The notes below the pieces were generated by a model. It had not been told where the DNA came from, searched no databases, and saw nothing but the letters and a program-made list of their open reading frames with translations. The position numbers and the translations under genes are program-made. Positions 35,446 through 42,995 of a stretch of 64,000 nucleotides of DNA are shown one piece after another (the first letter of the stretch is position 1; the number at the start of each line of letters is the position of its first letter). The DNA is from Inediibacterium massiliense (GTDB lineage: Bacteria > Bacillota > Clostridia > Peptostreptococcales > Thermotaleaceae): contig NZ_LN876583.1 of assembly GCF_001282725.1 (NCBI RefSeq), forward strand, positions 1 to 64,000, read 5' to 3'.

Positions 35446-36477
35446 CTATCTTGATTTTCTAAATTGTTTACTACTCATCATGCTTTTTTCAAGAACTTGT
35501 AAAGACTCAAGTGATGCTCCTGTTCCCTTTGCCACACACTCAATAGGATCTTCTGCAATATAAGTAGGAATTCCTGTTCTTTCCTCAATCAGCTTATTGA
35601 GTCCATCAAGGAGTGACCCTCCTCCTGTCATGACAATTCCTCTATCACTAATATCTGCTGCAAGCTCTGGTGGAGTTCTCTCAAGAACAGAATGAACTGC
35701 ATCTGCAATAGCCATTACAGGCTCCTCTAGTGCATAATACATCTCCTCAGAAGTTACTTTAAGTGTTCTAGGAAGTCCTGACACCAAGTCTCTTCCTCTA
35801 CACTCCATAGTTTGAAGCTTTGTCTTTGGATAAGCAGTTCCAATATTCATTTTTAAATTTTCCGCTGTTCTTTCTCCTATTAATAAATTATGTTTTTTTC
35901 TCATATACCGTACAATAGCTTGATCAAATTTATCTCCTGCACTTTTTATAGATCTATTGGCTACTACCCCTCCTAGAGAAATAACTGCTATATCTGCAGT
36001 ACCTCCTCCAATATCTACTACCATATTTCCATCAGGCTTGGATATATCAAGTCCTGCCCCGATAGCTGCTGCAATAGGTTCCTCAATTAAATATGTAATT
36101 CCCCCACCAGCCTCTGTTGTAGCTTCAATGGCTGCTCTTTTTTCTACTTCTGTTACTCCACTTGGTACACAAACAATAATTTTGGGTTTGAAAAGTTTTC
36201 TTTTTCCACAAGTTTTATGGATAAAATATCTAAGCATTCTCTCTGTTACTTCATAATCAGAAATAACACCATCCTTTAATGGTCTAATGGCCACAATGTT
36301 TCCTGGTGTCCTTCCAAGCATTTTTCTTGCTTCTTCTCCTACTGCCAAAAGCTTATTTGTATTTTTATCAATGGCTACTACTGAAGGTTCTTTTAGTACA
36401 ATCCCCTTCCCTTTTATAAATACTAAAACACTTGCTGTTCCTAAGTCAATCCCAACTTCCATTCCTAATCCAAACAT
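35446..36477 (-). CDS. mbl: rod-shape determining actin homologue (Mbl/MreB)
   Basis: A 343-residue actin-like ATPase that organises cell-wall elongation under the membrane. GMEVGIDLGTASVLVFIKGK is phosphate-1, VVDIGGGTADIAVISLGG is phosphate-2 and GIVMTGGGSLLDGLNKLIEE is the adenosine motif; the N terminus MFGLGMEVG is amphipathic. Gene order next to flhO/flhP and the spoII genes identifies it as the Mbl position of B. subtilis, as opposed to the mreBCD locus. Start ATG with AAGGAG 7 nt upstream. Monocistronic, ending in the long hairpin at 35381. Confidence 0.95.
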   Translation of the reverse strand: MFGLGMEVGIDLGTASVLVFIKGKGIVLKEPSVVAIDKNTNKLLAVGEEARKMLGRTPGNIVAIRPLKDGVISDYEVTERMLRYFIHKTCGKRKLFKPKIIVCVPSGVTEVEKRAAIEATTEAGGGITYLIEEPIAAAIGAGLDISKPDGNMVVDIGGGTADIAVISLGGVVANRSIKSAGDKFDQAIVRYMRKKHNLLIGERTAENLKMNIGTAYPKTKLQTMECRGRDLVSGLPRTLKVTSEEMYYALEEPVMAIADAVHSVLERTPPELAADISDRGIVMTGGGSLLDGLNKLIEERTGIPTYIAEDPIECVAKGTGASLESLQVLEKSMMSSKQFRKSR

Positions 36478-36734
36478 ATTGATCTCCTTCCATCCTATAT
36501 CAATAAAACTCTATTTCCATATTATCGTCATTTCCTTAATTGCTAATTTTTAAAAAGTTTGTTTCATTTAGGATAAATTTGTCACATCAACTTAAGTATA
36601 TTCTATATAAATCTTATAAATCCTTTTATTTTTTAAAGATTTTTCCATTCATTTTTTGAAATTCATTTTTTGTTCTATGAAATAGAAAAGGTGCATATTA
36701 TGTATCAAAGGCCTTAATAAAGGGGGGTTCACAA

Positions 36735-36989
36735 TTGAAAGATTATATAGAAGAAAGAGCAATGGAAATAGCTGAATACATCATAAATGAAAAAGCTACT
36801 GTTCGCCAAACTGCTAAAGTCTTTGGTGTAAGTAAGAGTACTGTACATAAGGATGTTACCGAACGCCTTCCTAAGATAAACCCTCTAGTAGCACATCAAG
36901 TAAAAACTATATTGGATAAAAATAAAGCAGAAAGACATATACGAGGTGGTAAAGCAACTAGGATGAAATATAAAACAACTCATGAATAA
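36735..36989 (+). CDS. spoIIID: sporulation transcription regulator SpoIIID
   Basis: An 84-residue DNA-binding protein acting in the mother cell to tune sigma-E genes and sigK. The helix-turn-helix ATVRQTAKVFGVSKSTVHKD (about residues 20-40) and the following TERLPKINPLVAHQVK plus basic HIRGGKATRMKYK are highly similar to B. subtilis SpoIIID. The start codon is TTG (36735), with GGGGGG 7 nt upstream. It is on the plus strand, while mbl on its left and the spoIIQ-like gene on its right are on the minus strand. The gene is therefore flipped relative to B. subtilis, where it reads with mbl. Confidence 0.95.
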   Translation: MKDYIEERAMEIAEYIINEKATVRQTAKVFGVSKSTVHKDVTERLPKINPLVAHQVKTILDKNKAERHIRGGKATRMKYKTTHE

Positions 36990-37001
36990 TTCAAGAAAAT
37001 A

Positions 37002-37030
37002 AATAAAACAGGGATTTTCCCTGTTTTATT
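37002..37030. terminator. bidirectional terminator between spoIIID and spoIIQ-like gene
   Basis: Perfect 12-bp stem AATAAAACAGGG / CCCTGTTTTATT with loop ATTTT, T-rich on both sides. It serves the convergent spoIIID and spoIIQ-like genes and overlaps the stop of the latter. Confidence 0.9.
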
Positions 37031-37775
37031 CTTTTTTGATTGGAAGGAATGGAGATGGATCTATAGTTTTTCCATCTACCAATATTTCAAAATGAAGATG
37101 GGGTTCTTCAGAACTTTCAAATAAAGCAGTTTTTCCTATTCCACTAATAACCTGTCCTTTTCTTACTAGATCTCCTACTTTTACCATTTCTGTAGTGCTT
37201 AAATTAGCATATCTAGTAATGACATCATCATCATGGGATATAGTAATCATAGTCCCTAGTTTTGGATCCTCTGTAATTTCTACAACTTTGCCTTTTAAAG
37301 CAGCTACAACTGGTGTATTTAGGGGGGCTATTAAGTCTATTCCATCATGAGTAGTGTATTGTTCTAATGTCTTTGAATATACAAGCTTTTCTGCTGCATA
37401 ATCCATACCTTTTTTCCCTTTTACAGGAAGGGCTATGCTTTCTATTTTTTCTTCTTTGGACTCTTCTTTTACATCCTCTTTCACTATATTTTCTTTTACT
37501 GGTTTTGATTCTATAATTTGAGTCTGGTCTTTCTCAGCAGAAACTTGTTGTGGTTCATTCACACTTTCTATGACGCTAGCTGATTCCTTTTCATCTGTCT
37601 GCCAAAAATCGTCCATTTCTTCTGTCATAGATGGCTCTTTGACTTCCTCTTTAGGAACTTGATCTATATGTTCCTTTGTTACCCATGCAGATACAGTTCC
37701 TACAATACATACACATAGAAATAGAATAATATAAAAGCCTTCTTTACTCCATACTTTTTTTGTGAATTTTTTCAT
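37026..37775 (-). CDS. spoIIQ: SpoIIQ-like M23-family protein
   Basis: A 249-residue protein with a single N-terminal membrane helix (about 14-32), a long charged linker (Glu/Lys-rich, about 40-125) and a C-terminal LytM/M23 domain (about 130-245). Zinc ligands look intact: the H-D-G-I-D segment (HDGIDLIAP) and HLHFEILVDGK near the end. In spore formers SpoIIQ sits in the forespore membrane and links to SpoIIIAH; clostridial versions keep the metal site that B. subtilis has lost. Adjacent to spoIID as in B. subtilis. ATG 37775 is 4 nt after GGAGGTGA. Confidence 0.9.
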   Translation of the reverse strand: MKKFTKKVWSKEGFYIILFLCVCIVGTVSAWVTKEHIDQVPKEEVKEPSMTEEMDDFWQTDEKESASVIESVNEPQQVSAEKDQTQIIESKPVKENIVKEDVKEESKEEKIESIALPVKGKKGMDYAAEKLVYSKTLEQYTTHDGIDLIAPLNTPVVAALKGKVVEITEDPKLGTMITISHDDDVITRYANLSTTEMVKVGDLVRKGQVISGIGKTALFESSEEPHLHFEILVDGKTIDPSPFLPIKKE

Positions 37776-37839
37776 ATTCTCACCTCCATCTAGTATTCTT
37801 GCCACCTAGATGGATTTCATACATCAGAAATACACATTT

Positions 37840-38829
37840 TTATTTGAGTTTTTCAATTTCTACTCCTACATAATAATGCTTTAATATATCTTCAAAAGAA
37901 TATCCTTCTTTGGCCATTCCATTAGCTCCCCACTGACTCATACCTACTCCATGACCATACCCTACTGTAGTAAATTTCACTTGATCTCCTTGGATATCCA
38001 TTTTAAAATTTGCTGAGCGGAGGCCAAATAATTCTCTAATTTCTCTACCCTTTAGGATCTTATTTCCTACCTTTATTTTTAAAATCCTTCCTCCTTCACT
38101 TCTCTCTACTATTTGTATATCTGTTGAAATGGTAGAAGGTGAAATGATACAATCATTATATTTTTGCTTGATTTTACTTACAAAATCAGAGACAGATATC
38201 ATTTGGTTATCTGTAAAATGAGGTGCGTCCTTTTCATAAGGACTTTCTACACTTCTAAGATAAGGCACCCATGCAGCAAAAACATCTTCTGAATTTTCCG
38301 TTTTTCCGCCACTCGTAGAATGAAACAAAGGTTGATCAATAGGTTTATCATCATAAGTCATAATCATTCCCCTTGTTTCTTCTACAGCTTCTTCTATCTT
38401 TGACCAGTAATTGCTCATCCATTGTTCTGACTTTATACTAGTCAACTTTTCTTTAGAAAGCCATACCTGACAATGAACCGTATCACAAAGCTCTGCCTTT
38501 GGATGAACTTGATTTCCATTTTTTTTATAAGCATTCATTCTAGACACCGCATAGCTTCTTGCTGCTACCGCTTGTGCTTTTAGAGCCTCCATTTCAAAGG
38601 TTGCTGGCATTTCTCCAGATATGACTCCTTTTACATACTCTTCTAAATCTAATGTTTCTACTTTCTTTTCATTTTGTAAATAAACATGAACTTTTTGATC
38701 AATTTTTAAAATTTTTTCTTTTGATTTTTGTATAGGAGATTTTTGAATATCACAGCTTTGTATCAAAATCATAGGAATAATAATGATAATTCCTAAAATA
38801 CTCCCCATCCAAATGAATAAATTCTTCAT
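37840..38829 (-). CDS. spoIID: stage II sporulation protein D (SpoIID)
   Basis: A 329-residue peptidoglycan lytic transglycosylase of the mother-cell engulfment machine. It has one N-terminal membrane helix (about 5-24), then LDLEEYVKGVISGEMPATFE and MEALKAQAVAARSYAVSRMN, the SpoIID signature with the catalytic Glu in GEMP. ADPLFHSTSGGKTENSED-type sequence (PLFHSTSGGKTENSE) and the C-terminal GYGHGVGMSQWGANGMAKEG follow. Length and motif order are standard. Start ATG with GGGGGAG 6 nt upstream. It precedes spoIIQ in the same direction. Confidence 0.96.
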   Translation of the reverse strand: MKNLFIWMGSILGIIIIIPMILIQSCDIQKSPIQKSKEKILKIDQKVHVYLQNEKKVETLDLEEYVKGVISGEMPATFEMEALKAQAVAARSYAVSRMNAYKKNGNQVHPKAELCDTVHCQVWLSKEKLTSIKSEQWMSNYWSKIEEAVEETRGMIMTYDDKPIDQPLFHSTSGGKTENSEDVFAAWVPYLRSVESPYEKDAPHFTDNQMISVSDFVSKIKQKYNDCIISPSTISTDIQIVERSEGGRILKIKVGNKILKGREIRELFGLRSANFKMDIQGDQVKFTTVGYGHGVGMSQWGANGMAKEGYSFEDILKHYYVGVEIEKLK

Positions 38830-38905
38830 AAGTTCTCCCCCTTTTGTATCTTCTGTATAATCTACCTCCTACATTTTATGACTATAAAAATATGGATAGA
38901 ACAAC

Positions 38906-38939
38906 AAAATCGCATGTTGCTTATGCAACATGCGATTTT
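38906..38939. terminator. strong terminator after murA
   Basis: Perfect 15-bp stem AAAATCGCATGTTGC / GCAACATGCGATTTT with loop TTAT. It starts at the murA stop codon on the minus strand and can work in both directions. Confidence 0.9.
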
Positions 38940-40196
38940 TTATTCTTCTCTTCTTATTTTTGCTCCTAAAGCCCTTAGTTTATTTTCAATTTCCACATAT
39001 CCCCGATCAATGTGATATATATCTCCTATTTCTGTAGTTCCCTCTGCTACCATGCCTGCAAGAATCAATGCTGCTCCTGCTCTTAAATCTGTAGCCTTCA
39101 CTTGGGTTCCCTGAAGTTTGTCCACTCCTTGGACTACAGCACTTCTTCCTTCTATCTTAATATTTGCACCCATTCTTTTGAGTTCTGCTACATGCATAAA
39201 TCTATTTTCAAAAACTGTTTCAATCACTACACTTGTTCCCTTAGCCACACTCAAAAGTGTCATAAATTGTGCTTGCATATCTGTAGGAAATCCAGGGTAA
39301 GGTAATGTTTTAATGTCTGTAGGAATAGCCTTTCTTTTTCCTATGACTCTAATACTATCTGGATTTTCCTCTATTTCTATTCCACATTCTCTAAGTTTTG
39401 CAATCATAGGTTTTACATGATCACTTAGACAATTTTCTATGGTTACATCTCCACCACTAAGAGCTGCTGCTACCATGAAAGTTCCCGCTTCAATTCGATC
39501 AGGAATCACTGTATGTCTAGTTCCTCCTAATTCTTTGACTCCCTCTATCTTTATAGTATCTGTTCCTGCTCCTTTTATTTTTGCACCTAAACTATTTAAA
39601 AAATTAGATAAGTCCACAATTTCAGGTTCTTCTGCTGCATTTTCTATTACAGTTGTTCTCTTTGCCATGGTTGCAGCCATCATAATATTTTCTGTCGCCC
39701 CAACACTTGGAAAATCCAAGTAAATTTTATCTCCTATCAATTCTTTTGCTTTTGCCTCTACATATCCATGTCCTACATCAATATGTGCACCTAATGCTTG
39801 AAGTCCTTTAAGATGCAAATCAATGGGTCTAGTGCCTATAGCGCATCCTCCTGGAAGAGATATCTTTGCTTTTCCTTTTCTAGCAAGAAGAGGTCCCATT
39901 ACTAAAAAAGATGCTCTCATCTTTCTGATGAGTTCATAAGGTGCTTCATATTGATCAATATTTGCTGCATTAATTTCTATAGATCCATTTTTCATATTTC
40001 TTTTCACTTTTGCTCCTACAGATCCTAAAACTTCACCAATTACCTCTACATCTCTAAGAGCTGGTATATCTTCTAATATACAAGTATCCTGTGCCAATAA
40101 AGTTCCTGCTAAAATAGGCAATACAGAATTTTTTGCTCCACTTACTCTGACTTTTCCATATAATGCTGGACTTTTCTCTACAACAATTTTTGCCAC
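38940..40196 (-). CDS. murA: UDP-N-acetylglucosamine 1-carboxyvinyltransferase
   Basis: A 418-residue enzyme that adds enolpyruvate to UDP-GlcNAc, the first committed step of peptidoglycan synthesis. [20 protein letters not shown] at the N terminus, the catalytic-loop cysteine in [20 protein letters not shown] (fosfomycin target) and [16 protein letters not shown] are clear. The frame opens 8 codons upstream; GTG 40196 is 8 nt after AAAGGAGG and gives the family's standard length. Placement between ywmB and spoIID equals B. subtilis murAA. It may also feed spore-cortex synthesis. Confidence 0.96.
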   Translation of the reverse strand: MAKIVVEKSPALYGKVRVSGAKNSVLPILAGTLLAQDTCILEDIPALRDVEVIGEVLGSVGAKVKRNMKNGSIEINAANIDQYEAPYELIRKMRASFLVMGPLLARKGKAKISLPGGCAIGTRPIDLHLKGLQALGAHIDVGHGYVEAKAKELIGDKIYLDFPSVGATENIMMAATMAKRTTVIENAAEEPEIVDLSNFLNSLGAKIKGAGTDTIKIEGVKELGGTRHTVIPDRIEAGTFMVAAALSGGDVTIENCLSDHVKPMIAKLRECGIEIEENPDSIRVIGKRKAIPTDIKTLPYPGFPTDMQAQFMTLLSVAKGTSVVIETVFENRFMHVAELKRMGANIKIEGRSAVVQGVDKLQGTQVKATDLRAGAALILAGMVAEGTTEIGDIYHIDRGYVEIENKLRALGAKIRREE

Positions 40197-40247
40197 ATCA
40201 CGATCCTCCTTTAGCTTCATATTCTTATGCTTGTGGCCTAACTCAAA

Positions 40248-40985
40248 TCAATAACTTATAGCAATAAGTGGTGTTCCTATCCAAATATATGTTTTCTTTT
40301 CATAAGAATTATACCTTATTGCCAAATGTATATTTACTTTATTTCCTCCATAGCTTATATGATCTTTTATTTTGTTACTATATCCCGTAGTACTGATCAT
40401 ATTTTGATTTTCAAACTTTTCAACCTCTTTGATTTTTAAATTCTTCATTATATCTTCTATCATTTGATCTTTTGTCTCACGTTCTAATTTTCCCACATAG
40501 CTTCCTGTAATGCAAGAGGTAAATGTAGTTGTTCCAAAATAATTTAATACTTTTTTTATCTTTTCTGTTTCCTTATGAATATCTATGACTTCATGATAAA
40601 CCACATCTACTACTATATTTGTTTCCTTTATATCTTCATTTTTCATAGATTGAATGATCAAAGATATATCTTCTTGATTTCCTTTTTTTCCTTGAATACA
40701 AATTTGAGTATTTTGTTCATCTGATGTATTTAGTATTTGTATATCTTTCATCATTAATTCTTTCGAAATAGACAAAGCCATTTTTTCCCCTTGTTTTGGG
40801 TCTGTATATTTTCTTATACTTGTATGACCATTGAGATTGATCTGTTCTAAATTCCCCTTAGACATTTCAAAAGCTTTTAAAATTCCCTCTTCTTTTGTAA
40901 AAGCATCTGTATGATTCATAGTCAATGTAAAACATATTCCAAATATAAATGAATAAAGACAAATCTTTTTTATCATTTTTTTCAA
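40248..40985 (-). CDS. YwmB-like protein (TATA-box-binding-like fold)
   Basis: A 245-residue exported protein: N-terminal signal or anchor helix (about 5-28, KKICLYSFIFGICFTLTMNH), then a region with repeated alpha-beta pattern. Sequence similarity I can judge by eye is low. The position just upstream of murA and spoIID and the size match B. subtilis YwmB, an exported protein of unknown function. The start is ambiguous: TTG 40985 has GGGAG 8 nt upstream; ATG 40976 is three codons later. It carries two cysteines in the mature part (TQICIQG and FTSCITGS). Confidence 0.7.
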   Translation of the reverse strand: MKKMIKKICLYSFIFGICFTLTMNHTDAFTKEEGILKAFEMSKGNLEQINLNGHTSIRKYTDPKQGEKMALSISKELMMKDIQILNTSDEQNTQICIQGKKGNQEDISLIIQSMKNEDIKETNIVVDVVYHEVIDIHKETEKIKKVLNYFGTTTFTSCITGSYVGKLERETKDQMIEDIMKNLKIKEVEKFENQNMISTTGYSNKIKDHISYGGNKVNIHLAIRYNSYEKKTYIWIGTPLIAISY

Positions 40986-41135
40986 AATCTCATCTCCCTT
41001 GAAAATAGAAAGGGAAGAGAATTTATTATCAAATATGTTAAAGGGGGACGAAAACATATTTTAAAACTTCTCTCTTCCCTTGTTATTAAAAGTATTGACT
41101 GAGAGAGATGAGAATATACATTTTTTAAAATTTTT

Positions 41136-41678
41136 TTAATCCTTTTTTGTACGCTCACAAACTTCACACTTTATTCCCATCAATTGATCTAAAAAATTAA
41201 TTTCTTTAAATTCATCTGCAAAAAAAGAAGCATCCCTTTGTAAAACTTCCATATGCTTTTTACATATTTTTTTATTTCTAATATTTAAAAATTCTTTTGG
41301 TAAAGAAGGAATTTTATCCATAAGTACATTTTCTTCATCTACTGCATCATCATTTGCAAGTACTAATGCAATTTTTCCTCTTGTCTCTCCCATATCTACT
41401 GTTTTGTAATCTTTTTTGAATTCTTTAGATAGATCCATAAATTCTTCTGCAATATCTAATCTTACACTATTTTCAATAATAATTTTTTGTACTCTTTCAT
41501 CTTTACATTTTTCTTTGATTACTTTTATGGCTTCTTCTTGATAAATTTGATCATAAGTTAAAGCAAATACTACTCTTTCTCTAAATTCTCCAAGCCAAAC
41601 TTTCTTTTCATCTGCCTTTATTTCAGGTGTTCCAATCACTCCATATTGTACATATTTCTCCAAATCATTATTGGTCAT
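41136..41678 (-). CDS. YueI-family protein (DUF1694)
   Basis: A 180-residue soluble protein. YGVIGTPEIKADEKKVWLGE followed by FRERVVFALTYDQI is the hallmark start of the YueI/DUF1694 family (G-x-P-x-x-x-x-x-E-x-x-x-x-L-G-x-F-R-E-R-V). The family is widespread in Firmicutes and its function is unknown. The C terminus carries CEVCERTKKD, a CxxC pair not required by the family. Start ATG with GGAGG 7 nt upstream. About 150 nt upstream of the YwmB-like gene; no clear terminator between. Confidence 0.85.
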   Translation of the reverse strand: MTNNDLEKYVQYGVIGTPEIKADEKKVWLGEFRERVVFALTYDQIYQEEAIKVIKEKCKDERVQKIIIENSVRLDIAEEFMDLSKEFKKDYKTVDMGETRGKIALVLANDDAVDEENVLMDKIPSLPKEFLNIRNKKICKKHMEVLQRDASFFADEFKEINFLDQLMGIKCEVCERTKKD

Positions 41679-41774
41679 AAAAAATCCTCCATATTTTAAA
41701 AATTATTATTACTTTATTATGTATCCATTTATAGTCATTGCATTTTTTTTATTAGTTATTCATATAAAAAATAA

Positions 41775-41796
41775 AAGACTTTCAATTGAAAGTCTT
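41775..41796. terminator. palindromic terminator after the repeat-containing coiled-coil gene
   Basis: AAGACTTTCAATTGAAAGTCTT is a perfect 22-bp palindrome; reading leftward it is followed by TTATTTTTTAT. It separates the coiled-coil gene (41964) from yueI. Confidence 0.7.
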
Positions 41797-41920
41797 AAAT
41801 AATCAAATCCAAACTCACTATTTGTTCCGTATGTCATATCACATCTATAAGTTTTCTTTTTCTCCTGTATGTTCATTTGACTTTGAATAATTCCTACAGA
41901 AAGCCCTAAAGACTCATGAT

Positions 41921-41963
41921 TTAGGATAGGTTTAAATCATAGTAACTGTTCCTGTGATTCTTC
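41921..41963. repeat. dispersed REP-like motif, copy 1
   Basis: TTAGGATAGGTTTAAATCAT and AGTAACTGTTCCTGTGATTC are a diverged copy of the motif seen at 42501, 42861 and 45630. The shared core is AATCA..G(G/A)TACCTGTCC...TGATT. It overlaps nothing and lies just beyond the stop of the coiled-coil gene. Confidence 0.5.
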
Positions 41964-42383
41964 CTATTTTATAGCTTTTAATTTTGCTATGTCATTCCAA
42001 TTTTTTGAGGTTACTAATTCAACAGCACTTAAATCCTCTTTTATTGTATCTAATTTTACATTAACTTCTGTTCTAAATTCAGTTAAATCAGCAGTTTGTT
42101 CATAAACTGTTTCTATTTTATTGCTTATATTATCAAGTTTGTGATTTATTTCATTTCTAAACTCTTTATTATCTTCTTGAATTTGTTTTATTTCATTCCT
42201 AAACTCTTTATTATCTTCTTGAATTTGTTTTATTTCATTCCTAAACTCTTTATTATCTTCTTGAATTTGTTTTATTTCATTTCTAAACTCTTTATTATCT
42301 TCCTGAATTTGTTTTATTTCATTTCTAAACTCTTTATTATCTTCCTGAATTTGTTTTAATAATTCTAAAATTTCTTTATCCAT
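41964..42383 (-). CDS. coiled-coil protein with five 14-residue repeats
   Basis: A 139-residue protein: MDKEILELL, then KQIQEDNKEFRNEI five times in a row (residues 10-79), then NHKLDNISNKIETVYEQTAD and a C-terminal VTSKNWNDIAKLKAIK. The repeat keeps hydrophobic or Asn residues at 3-4 spacing (I, N, F, I), so it should extend one continuous coiled coil. Differences between units are synonymous in DNA. The flanks match the small proteins at 9256 and 8918, so this is an expanded member of that paralogous family; function unknown. Start ATG with GGTGGTG 5 nt upstream. Confidence 0.75.
   Translation of the reverse strand: MDKEILELLKQIQEDNKEFRNEIKQIQEDNKEFRNEIKQIQEDNKEFRNEIKQIQEDNKEFRNEIKQIQEDNKEFRNEINHKLDNISNKIETVYEQTADLTEFRTEVNVKLDTIKEDLSAVELVTSKNWNDIAKLKAIK
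42147..42356 (-). repeat. 42-bp in-frame tandem repeat, five units
   Basis: Five consecutive 42-bp units encode the identical 14 residues KQIQEDNKEFRNEI. Units differ from each other only at C/T positions that do not change the protein. It lies inside the gene at 41964-42383. Unit number could change by slippage or recombination without breaking the frame. Confidence 0.95.
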
Positions 42384-42454
42384 ATTTTCACCACCATTTA
42401 TTGTCTTATAAATGAATTATATCACTTTAGCCTATTCTCATCAATATCTCATCG

Positions 42455-42498
42455 AAAAAACCTCGAAGACAAAACTTAGTTCGCCTACGAGTTTTTTT
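42455..42498 (-). terminator. terminator after the 50-residue coiled-coil gene
   Basis: Reading leftward, AAACTCG ... CGAGGTTT with an inner partially paired loop and TTTT tail. It lies about 55 nt past the stop of the small gene at 42554. Confidence 0.55.
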
Positions 42499-42500
42499 AT

Positions 42501-42540
42501 TTAAGATAAGTTTGAATCACGATACCTGTCCCTATGATTC
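42501..42540. repeat. dispersed REP-like motif, copy 2
   Basis: TTAAGATAAGTTTGAATCAC and GATACCTGTCCCTATGATTC match the motif at 45650-45685 (AATCACGGTACCTGTCC, TGATT). It sits between the small coiled-coil gene and its terminator. Confidence 0.55.
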
Positions 42541-42553
42541 TATAATAATTTTT

Positions 42554-42706
42554 TTAGCTTTTAAAGATTTCATATTCTCCATACATAGATGATGTTTTCC
42601 CTGTTCCTATACGTTCCATTGTTTGATCTAATTTATCTATTTTCTTTCCTAATGTATCAAGCATTCCTACAATGACATTTAGCGCATCCTTTAAATCTTG
42701 ATCCAT
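42554..42706 (-). CDS. small coiled-coil protein, 50 aa
   Basis: A 50-residue frame: MDQDLKDALNVIVGMLDTLG, KKIDKLDQTMERIGTGKTSS, MYGEYEIFKS. Its first 30 residues form an amphipathic helix of the same kind as the neighbouring 139-residue coiled-coil protein (charged start, L-D-x-I-x-x-K pattern). The ribosome binding site GGGTGGG lies 6-7 nt before ATG. Same orientation as its neighbours, between two REP-like motifs. Function unknown; too short for certainty, but start, site and coding character agree. Confidence 0.6.
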   Translation of the reverse strand: MDQDLKDALNVIVGMLDTLGKKIDKLDQTMERIGTGKTSSMYGEYEIFKS

Positions 42707-42860
42707 ATATATCCCACCCTTTATTTTGAGTATACCAATTATATCATATTTGTGAAATCAATTCTATTGTGAAATTATTACAATTATTTTTTCTAGTATT
42801 TTACACTCAAATAAACCAACCCTACCAAATACTTCTTTTAATCTATGAGGTCTTTTGTTG

Positions 42861-42893
42861 TCTAGGATAGACTTCAATCATGGTACATGTTCT
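42861..42893. repeat. dispersed REP-like motif, copy 3 (diverged)
   Basis: TCTAGGATAGACTTCAATCA and TGGTACATGTTCT share the TAGGATAG...AATCATGGTAC core with copies 1, 2 and 4. The rest of 42707-42916 is AT-rich and holds no gene I can support. Confidence 0.45.
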
Positions 42894-42916
42894 ATTTAAT
42901 TTTATTCTTTCTAAAA

Positions 42917-42966
42917 AAATCTCATAGATAAACTAACTTCTTAGTCTTTCTATGAGATCTTTTTTA
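42917..42966 (-). terminator. terminator after the SLH-domain gene
   Basis: Reading leftward, ATCTCATAG, a 21-nt loop and CTATGAGAT followed by TTTTTTT. It lies about 40 nt past the stop at 42996. Confidence 0.75.
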
Positions 42967-42995
42967 TTTATATCTTTGTAATTTCATCTTATAGT

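Noticed and set aside
40982-41167. Minus-strand frame of 61 codons between the YwmB-like and YueI-like genes
   Set aside because: It overlaps both genes in another frame, has no ribosome binding site and a random-looking translation.
42096-42359. Plus-strand frame of 87 codons rich in Phe and Ile
   Set aside because: It is the antisense shadow of the 42-bp repeats in the coiled-coil gene.
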